A DNA stretch of 64,000 bases from Anisodus tanguticus (taxonomy: Eukaryota > Streptophyta > Magnoliopsida > Solanales > Solanaceae). Every line of letters begins with the position of its first letter. The stretch's first letter is position 1. The translations under genes and the position numbers were made by a program. Positions 58,363 through 64,000 of the stretch are shown here, in pieces. The stretch covers positions 4,271,001 through 4,335,000 of the forward strand of contig CM067550.1 in the NCBI GenBank assembly GCA_034509755.1, given 5' to 3'. The notes beneath the pieces were generated by a model that was not told where the DNA came from, made no database searches, and saw only the letters and a program-made list of their open reading frames with translations.

Positions 58363-58848
58363 TGTAATGATCTCAACTCAAATCCAACAATTAACCAACA
58401 GATATTGAAGAACAATAGTTTTTGGGACAATTTTCGATTTATATTAAAACTGGTAAAATGGAACTCAAATTAAAGAGAAAAGAACACTGAATTAAACTAC
58501 ACTAAAATACTATATAAGCCGCCATTGATAAGTATGATCTGCAGAAGAAGAAGCGAAAAGAGGTTTAGGGATTAAGAGAGAGAAAGAGCACGAGGAAGAT
58601 GATGAAAAAGGTGAGAAAATGACCTGATGCGAAAACTACCCTCTCCCCTGTCCATTTCGTCGTTATAACAGCCATAACGACTCAGCTAACGTGGCGCAAT
58701 CCAAGCCCTCCAGCTAATTTAATGAAAGTTAAATCTGAGCCGTTGATTTCAATTATTAGTTACTTCCTTTGTTCCGCTTCTCAGCATCAAGCCTCCGCAA
58801 CAACATTACTTTTGTGACATTTTTCTAGCATTTCTTAGGATCATTACA
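58363..58848 (-). repeat. 5' LTR of the gypsy element
   Basis: 486 bp, paired with 53409-53893. The PBS lies immediately inside it on the minus strand. Confidence 0.95.
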
Positions 58849-58853
58849 AAGTA

Positions 58854-59089
58854 CCAGAAAGAAATGAAAGGAAAAGCGGAAGCCTGGATGAAAGAAAGAG
58901 AATAGAGTATATGACTCAGAATTGTGGTTGTCCTCTATATTAAGCCTTCAGCAACAAACTCGCAACACGTGCCCCCCTATATGTATTACTATACGGAACA
59001 TTTTTAAAGAATTGTAAACATACATATACACACTTTTTGCCAAACCCACGGGTGACAGTACACCCCAACGCCTAAATGTAGGTCTGCCA
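58854..59089. other. continuation of the purine-rich repeat and spacer
   Basis: The first part continues the array interrupted by the gypsy element. No gene. Confidence 0.4.
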
Positions 59090-60128
59090 CTCTGCCTCTA
59101 GAGACAGCTCCTTTGTATATATCATTTGTTACAGTTGTATATTTCATATCAACTCCTCTCTTCTCCAACACCTACAAAAAGACTTTTCCAGATACTCCAT
59201 AAAATGTTTTTTAGGTCTATGAATATTATATGAACATCTCCATTCCATATCGCATTCATTGTACAACTACCAGGAATAAATCCAAATTGGTCTGTCACCC
59301 TAGTAGTGTCTTTACGTCTAGGCTCTAACACTCTTTACCAAGATTCTATTATATGATTCATTTTCTGATCAGTAAGAGAAAATAATATTCTATTATATGA
59401 TTCACAAGAAGGTGCCACCAAAACTTAAAGACAAGTTCTATAGAGTGGTTGTTAGACCAACTATGTTGTATGGGACGAAGTGTTGGTCAGTCAAGAACTC
59501 TCACGTTCAAAAGATGAAGGTGACGGAATGAACATGTTGTGGTGGATGTGTGGGCACACGATGAGAGATAAGATTAGGAATGAAGATATTCAGGATAAGG
59601 TGGGGTAGTGAGAGAAACAAGGTTGCGATGGTTCGGGTATGTGCAGAGGAGTGTGGATGCCCAATACGGAGGTGTGAGAGGTTGTCTATGGATGGTTTCA
59701 GGAGGGTTGAGGTAGGCCGAAGAAGTATTGGAGAGAGGGGATTAGACGGCATGGCACAATTTTAGCTCACTGAGGAAATGACCTTAAATAGGAGGTATGG
59801 AGGACACGGATCAAGGTAGAAGGCTAGTAGGTAGTTTGCATGTCACGCTTCGTATTACTCGTGTAGTTTCTTGTCCTTTGATTCCTGATACTATCTGTTA
59901 TCTGATGTGACATGATCTCTTTACTTTACTTTACTTTACTTTGCTTTACTTTACTTTACTTTACTTTACTTCAAACCTTATCTGACCTTCTTTGTCATGT
60001 CTTCTCTTGAGCCGAGGGTCTTTCAGAAACAACCTCCCTACCTCCCAAGGTAGGAGTAAGGTCTACGTACACTCTACCCTCCCCAGACCCCACTGTGTGG
60101 GAATACATTGGGTATGTTGTTGTTGTAT
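59090..60128 (+). mobile_element. 5'-truncated RTE-type LINE with inverted 5' part
   Basis: On the plus strand from about 59400, KFYRVVVRPTMLYG, SHVQKMKVTEMNML, MRDKIRNEDIQDKVG, then RRCERLSMDGFRR and AQF.LTEEMTLNRR are the C-terminus of plant RTE RT. A (TTTAC)n-rich 3' UTR, the GGTAGGAGTAAGGTCTACGT segment and a TTGTTGTTG end at 60128 follow. From 59340 down to about 59090 the minus strand encodes the upstream RT block (DTTRVTDQFGFIPG, VHIIFIDLKN), so the 5' part is inverted relative to the 3' part. Several stops are present. Confidence 0.8.
59921..59971 (+). repeat. (CTTTA)n pentanucleotide repeat in the LINE 3' UTR
   Basis: About ten units of TTTAC with one TTTGC variant. Part of the RTE 3' untranslated region. 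Confidence 0.8.
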
Positions 60129-60470
60129 GATTCATAAGCTTTATACTATGATAGTTTGCATAATTTTGATATCTCATTTATTATTACATACTGAAACTAA
60201 GGTACTTTTTCTCCACTCATTTAGCAGTTTTCCTCTCCCTCGTATAACATTAAAGACCTTGGTCAGCCATATTACTACAACTCTTAAAAGAACTTTGAAA
60301 CCTCTAAACAAAGAGCATTCCCTCATATTTGTCTCACGCCATGGTTACCTTCTTATACCTAGGAGTGTAACTAAAGTTTCCGTCTCGCACGGATATATGA
60401 AGATGCTTAACTAAAATAGCATCTCGGTCTCTCTTTGATCTCATCGTCTCTCATTAATGATTAAACTCTT
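60129..60470. other. intergenic DNA after the LINE
   Basis: A fragment AAAGCATTCCC..., CACGCCATGGTTACC and ACTAAAGTTTCCGTCTC may be repeat-derived. No gene recognised. Confidence 0.35.
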
Positions 60471-60790
60471 TTGAATTGTCTTTTATACATTTAACACAGT
60501 TTTAAGTCTTTAATCTCTTCTACTAATTAATCATATTCGATAACATGTTATTTTTGGAACTAATCAATAAATATAACATACTAATTGGGCACCACTTTAA
60601 GCATTACACCCATCAATCCCAAAACATGTTATTGAATTGTCTTTAATACATTTAACACAGTTTAAGTCTTTAACCTCTTCTACTAATTAATCATATTCGA
60701 TAACATGTTATTTTTGGAACTAATCAATAAATATAACATACTAATTGGGCTGACCTTTAAGCATTACACCCAGCAATCCCAAAACATTTT
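60471..60790. repeat. tandem duplication, two copies of about 161 bp
   Basis: The unit starting TTGAATTGTCTTT at 60471 recurs at 60632, with CTCTTCTACTAATTAATCAT, CGATAACATGTTATTTTTGG and ACATACTAATTGGGC in both. Only a few substitutions and one-base indels separate the copies, so the event is fairly young. Confidence 0.85.
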
Positions 60791-60816
60791 AGCACCACTT
60801 TTCCTCCAAGATCTTA

Positions 60817-60829
60817 CCCCCCCCCCCCC
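60817..60829 (+). repeat. poly-C tract
   Basis: About 13 C in a row in intergenic DNA. Length uncertain because of homopolymer sequencing error. Confidence 0.6.
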
Positions 60830-61136
60830 AAATAAATACAAAAAAATACAAAAATTCAAAAGAAACATTTTTCGCAGTGTTTAGAAAAAAAATTACTCCC
60901 TCCGTTTCAAAATGTTTGTCTCGTTTTGACTTGACACGGCGTTTAAGAAAGTAAAGAAGACTTTTAAATCTTGTGGTCTTAAATTAAAGATATGAAGAAT
61001 AAACCAAAATGCTCTTTAATCTTGTGATTTTAAACATGTCACGTGGAAAGTTTGAATTAAAGAGTTGCCAAAAAAGAAAAGAGGCAAGCATTTTAAACCA
61101 GACCAAATAAGAAACTAAGACAAACTCCCTCCATCC

Positions 61137-61497
61137 CAGTGTTGTCAAAAGGCACGCTTAAGCCCTGAAGTGAGGCTCAAAACATGTTGAGCGTTGCCTC
61201 GTTTTATGAGCGTGTCACCCAGGCTCTAAGACATTTTTCCTTGCCAATGAGCCTCTCTTGAAGAGGTGACACTAGATATATGATATTTCACTTTATCGTA
61301 ATGTTTTTATAATTTCTTTGTCCATATATTTATTATTCATGCTTATTATTGTTAGTCTTCGTCTAAACATATATATATTTGTATTTTTGCACCGCTTGCA
61401 CCTTTTTTCATTAAAGCTCACGCTTTATTTGCGCCTTGCGCTTAAAGTCCCAATTGACCTTGAAACTTTTTTGCACTTTTCGCTTTTGATAACATTG
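61137..61497. mobile_element. hAT-type MITE nested in a Stowaway-like element
   Basis: Ends CAGTGTTGTCAAAAGG and, on the minus strand, CAATGTTATCAAAAGC are inverted repeats. Flanking octamers CTCCATCC (61129-61136) and CTCCGTCC (61498-61505) match at 7 of 8 positions. Interior has GCGTTGCC, GAGCGTG and CGCTTG/GCGCCTTGCGC motifs in both halves. Confidence 0.75.
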
Positions 61498-61651
61498 CTC
61501 CGTCCAAAGAAGATTGTCTTGATTCAGATTACGAGGGTCAAACTAACTAATATTCAGTGTGAATTCGGACACAGTCTAATTTTTTTGAAATAAAATTTAC
61601 ATATTTAGAACTACATAAAAACTACTATAAGTCACAATAGTTAACAATTCA

Positions 61652-61793
61652 TAAAGATTAGAAAGTATTTGAAAAAATTACGGTCAAAGAAAAGATTCTT
61701 TGACTGTCCAAATAGTAACTAATAAAGATTAGAAAGTATTTGAAAAAATTACGGTCAAAGAAAAGATTCTTTGACTGTCCAAATAGTAACTAA
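61652..61793. repeat. tandem duplication of a 71-bp unit
   Basis: TAAAGATTAGAAAGTATTTG through AATAGTAACTAA occurs at 61652 and again at 61723 with no differences I can see over the full period. It lies inside the second Stowaway-like element, near its right end. The identity suggests a very recent slip or an assembly artefact. Confidence 0.9.
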
Positions 61794-62005
61794 GACAATC
61801 TTTTTAGGACGGAGGGAGTAATATAAATCGGAGAAATATAAGCATAAAAGGACAATAAATCTCTAAAATGGAAAAATCATCAATAATTTTCAAGTTTTTG
61901 TTGCACATCTGTCACTTTAACGGTCAATTATATTATTTACTTTGATAAATTTGCCATTACAAGACGTGTGAAATCTACAAATCGGAAGGTGAGCAGTGCA
62001 TTGGC

Positions 62006-62013
62006 CTATAAAT
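62006..62013 (+). promoter_or_regulatory. candidate TATA box of the repeat/EAR-like gene
   Basis: CTATAAAT lies about 90 bases upstream of the predicted 5' UTR donor site (62097) and 180 bases upstream of the ATG. Spacing is plausible for a plant promoter with a 5' UTR intron. Confidence 0.4.
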
Positions 62014-62189
62014 TCTTATACAGTCTTCAGAATTGACTTGCACAATTCAGTCTCATCTACTCTCCTCGTTCTACTCGTTCTGAACAAATTAGATAGGTGA
62101 AGTCAACCTCTTTTTAGGTAAAGATTTTATGTTGTTTGACCTCAAATATTAACATTTTTGTCGTTTTCTTTTCTATTTTGTTCTTCAGA

Positions 62190-63008
62190 ATGTCAAGTCG
62201 TCCATCGTTGCATCACCAAATTGTTCACGGCAATCAACAATTCATGAATTATGTTCAATCTCATCCAGTACACCAACAAAAGGAGACACACGCTATAGAA
62301 GGTTCAAGCGGACTTAGTGTGTCATTACCAAGACCTTCGGAATCGGTACAACATGTAAGAACCAAGAGAAACAAAAGAGCCAAGTCAAAATCACCACCAC
62401 CGTCACCTCATTCCCACAAGGTTAGAGGTAACAGTAGTGATAAAAACATGCATGTAAACAAAAGAGCTAAGTCACGATCACCACCACCGCCGTCATTTCG
62501 TCCCCGCGGGGTTAGAGGTAACGGTAGCGATAAAAATGTGCATGTAAACCAACAACTACCACCGCTGGCGCCACCACCATCCTCATATCGTGTCCGCTCG
62601 GTTAGATGTAATGACAATAACAAAGATGTGCATACAAATCAACAGCTACCACCACCGCCACCACTACCACCCTTATATCGTGTCAGTTTAGTTAGAGGTA
62701 ACAAAGATGACAGAGGTGTGCATACAAACCAACACCTATCACCACCACTACCATCATATTGTTATGGCATAGATGTGCATGCAAACCAACGGCAACAAAT
62801 GCTTCAATCAACAAGAAGGACCCATGTTCAAGGTTCAAATTCAATAGCTATTGACCTAAATGAAACTGCTCCTGAGTTTGCAAGACCGCATATAAAAGAG
62901 ATAGATTTTCCTATTTTGGATAGATCGGATCCATCTCTATTGAAATTCAAACCCATGATCATTTGTGATAATGAAACTAGTGGGGTGGATCTAAGCTTAA
63001 GGATTTAA
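62190..63008 (+). CDS. unrecognised protein with four 30-residue proline-rich repeats and EAR-like motifs
   Basis: 272 residues from the ATG at 62190, which follows an acceptor TTCTTCAG. A donor-like AG-GTGAAG at 62096-62097 suggests a 92-bp 5' UTR intron. Residues 61-180 form four tandem units of 30 residues, each with a basic or Gln-rich start, a proline run, an R-V-R or R-G-V segment, VRGN or VRCN and a (V/M)H(V/T)N end. A partial fifth unit runs to about 200. The first two units carry KRAKS(K/R)SPPP, a likely nuclear localisation signal. The C-terminal 70 residues lack repeats and contain IDLNETAPEF (221-230) and end VDLSLRI (266-272), resembling the DLNxxP and LxLxL EAR repression motifs. 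No DNA-binding domain is seen. I do not recognise the family. Nuclear corepressor-binding is an inference. Confidence 0.7.
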   Translation: MSSRPSLHHQIVHGNQQFMNYVQSHPVHQQKETHAIEGSSGLSVSLPRPSESVQHVRTKRNKRAKSKSPPPSPHSHKVRGNSSDKNMHVNKRAKSRSPPPPSFRPRGVRGNGSDKNVHVNQQLPPLAPPPSSYRVRSVRCNDNNKDVHTNQQLPPPPPLPPLYRVSLVRGNKDDRGVHTNQHLSPPLPSYCYGIDVHANQRQQMLQSTRRTHVQGSNSIAIDLNETAPEFARPHIKEIDFPILDRSDPSLLKFKPMIICDNETSGVDLSLRI

Positions 63009-64000
63009 AGACAAGAGTATCCATGCTTAAAGCATTTGTGTCTTTTTATTTTATCGTAAATTATCTGAACCACCAATTATTTGTATTTTTTAAAAAGTTT
63101 TCTCCTTATTTACAGAGTTGTATTTCCGTTGAGATTTTAATATAGCATTTCTTTGAGTCTTTGAAATCTTTTGTGTTATCATTATAAACTAAAATCTAGT
63201 ATCATATACATTGGTACCGTTCATTCCAGAATTATACGCATAACATATTTTTTTTAAAACAAGATATAAGCCACCAGCTGTCAGACGTACTAAATATAAT
63301 CATAACTAAAATTTAATTTGTAGTTGGATTGAATGTGACTGACTTATAATTTCTCCGCCATGTAGATATTCATATCTAAATATTTGTTAAAACGTAAACC
63401 AATTAATCAAAAAAGAGGATTGGATCTCTTTTGTTGAGAACCATATTTTGGTGTAGGTACACGGAATTTTCACAATTGCCAATAAAATTATTTACCTTCT
63501 CAAAAAAAGCAGAAAACAAATTTAGGGATAATGCTAGAGGTGGGAATTATGTGAGTATACAAGAAAACTTTTGTGAATTTTTGACATTAGCATCTTCTAA
63601 CATAAACGCATGAAGAAATACATTGAAAATTTTGACTGAAATCCTCTCTTATTTCATTAGAGGTGAAGTGCATAGATACTCGATTTTGGGACCGCCATTT
63701 AAGTTATATACGTGTTGCATAAAAATTTACAAGTCTACCCACGTTTGAACAACTTCAGACATGCATTAACTAAAGTTAGGCTTGACTAATTTCATGACTA
63801 AAATTGTTTTGAAGTGGTTAGACGAGCAAAAATATTTAAAACTTAAATAGCGGTATCCAAATAAAGTACCCGTGAAATTGTATCACATGACACATCAAAA
63901 GCTTGGATGTTGAACTGAAATAACACACAAATAGATTTTGCGCTTGAATCCAATTAAGTACAGGAATTACACTTAAAAGTACTATAAGTCATGATAATTT
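63009..64000. other. 3' flank and AT-rich intergenic DNA
   Basis: The 3' UTR of the repeat protein probably ends near 63160. No further gene or element could be supported before the window ends. Confidence 0.4.

Larger units (their letters stand above)
53409..58848 (-). mobile_element. full-length Ty3/gypsy retrotransposon (chromovirus type)
   Basis: 5440 bp with LTRs 53409-53893 and 58363-58848 (TGTAATGATCTC...ATCATTACA) and a perfect 5-bp duplication AAGTA on both sides (53404-53408, 58849-58853). On the minus strand the PBS TGGTATCAGAGCA (initiator tRNA-Met) follows the 5' LTR and the polypurine AGTGGGGTA precedes the 3' LTR. Order gag, protease, RT, RNase H, integrase, chromodomain is that of a plant chromovirus. 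By eye the LTRs differ at about 20 positions in 485, suggesting insertion in the last few million years. Confidence 0.95.
60896..61818. mobile_element. two abutting Stowaway-type elements, the second split by a hAT MITE
   Basis: TA-CTCCCTCCGTTTCAAAATG at 60896 begins the first element, whose interior runs to about 61120 with a degenerate right end (AAGACAAA). CTCCCTCCATCC at 61125 begins the second, which resumes at 61498 (CTCCGTCCAAAGAAGATTGT) after the hAT MITE and ends with the inverted CTTTTTAGGACGGAGGGAG at 61818 followed by TA. The Stowaway-like ends are those common in plant genomes. Confidence 0.65.

Noticed and set aside
59992..60414. Plus-strand 140-codon frame after the LINE
   Set aside because: Its first half translates the RTE 3' UTR, and the rest has no known similarity.
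62408..62623. Minus-strand 71-codon frame opposite the proline-rich repeats
   Set aside because: It is the antisense of the CCACCACCA repeats and has Gly runs only.
1..64000. CRISPR arrays, bacterial operons, rRNA genes
   Set aside because: No regularly spaced short repeats with unique spacers, no ribosome-binding-site-led gene strings and no rRNA-like stretches were seen. The window is plant nuclear DNA.

Overview
The window is AT-rich plant nuclear DNA with split genes, very probably from a member of the Solanaceae. The evidence is a TS-type SINE, a cluster of plant self-incompatibility protein homologues (S1/SPH family), plant-type copia, gypsy, RTE, hAT, MULE, pogo and Stowaway elements, and proteins of plant type (KIN-10A kinesin, plant GLTP, fibrillin). 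No bacterial operon or CRISPR array is present. All exon models come from reading splice sites and conserved protein motifs by eye, and no search was run.

Layout. 1-2.5 kb: a possible LTR, a pogo/Emigrant-like element, and the last exon of a plastid-lipid-associated (fibrillin) gene. 2.5-6 kb: repeats and small DNA transposons. 6.0-9.8 kb: a complete six-exon KIN-10A (PAKRP2-type) kinesin gene. 10.3-11.4 kb: two MITEs. 11.6-15.1 kb (minus): a complete six-exon glycolipid transfer protein gene whose second intron holds a 1.06-kb Mutator-like element with gene-like cargo and a 0.77-kb hAT-like element. 15.5-18 kb: a copia remnant and a hAT-like element containing a LINE piece. 20.3-22.4 kb (minus): a two-exon dCTP pyrophosphatase-like (MazG fold) gene with a duplicated N-terminal segment. 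23.2 kb: a tRNA-Gln(UUG)-like gene. 23.4-26.9 kb and 38.2-41.8 kb: two related full-length but broken hAT transposons in opposite orientation, each with 8-bp target duplications.

29-47 kb is an SPH cluster taken apart by insertions. One gene has organelle-like DNA replacing its C-terminus and a transposon touching its start codon (30.1-30.6 kb). Two are intact (36.5 and 44.3 kb). One is a pseudogene with a TRIM retroelement inserted exactly at its stop codon (46.4 kb). Copia elements, SINEs and MITEs fill the spaces.

48.7-51.4 kb (minus): a four-exon gene for an uncharacterised protein with RRM-like repeats. 53.4-58.8 kb: a complete-length but frameshifted Ty3/gypsy chromovirus-type element with a perfect 5-bp duplication. 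59-60.1 kb: an RTE LINE end with an inverted 5' part. 60.5-61.8 kb: nested MITEs and tandem duplications. 62.2-63.0 kb: an unrecognised protein with exact 30-residue proline-rich repeats and EAR-like C-terminal motifs.

The host genes have unrelated housekeeping or developmental roles and do not form a pathway. The coherent story is transposon nesting and decay around a small SPH gene family. The least explained coding sequence is the repeat/EAR-like protein at 62-63 kb.
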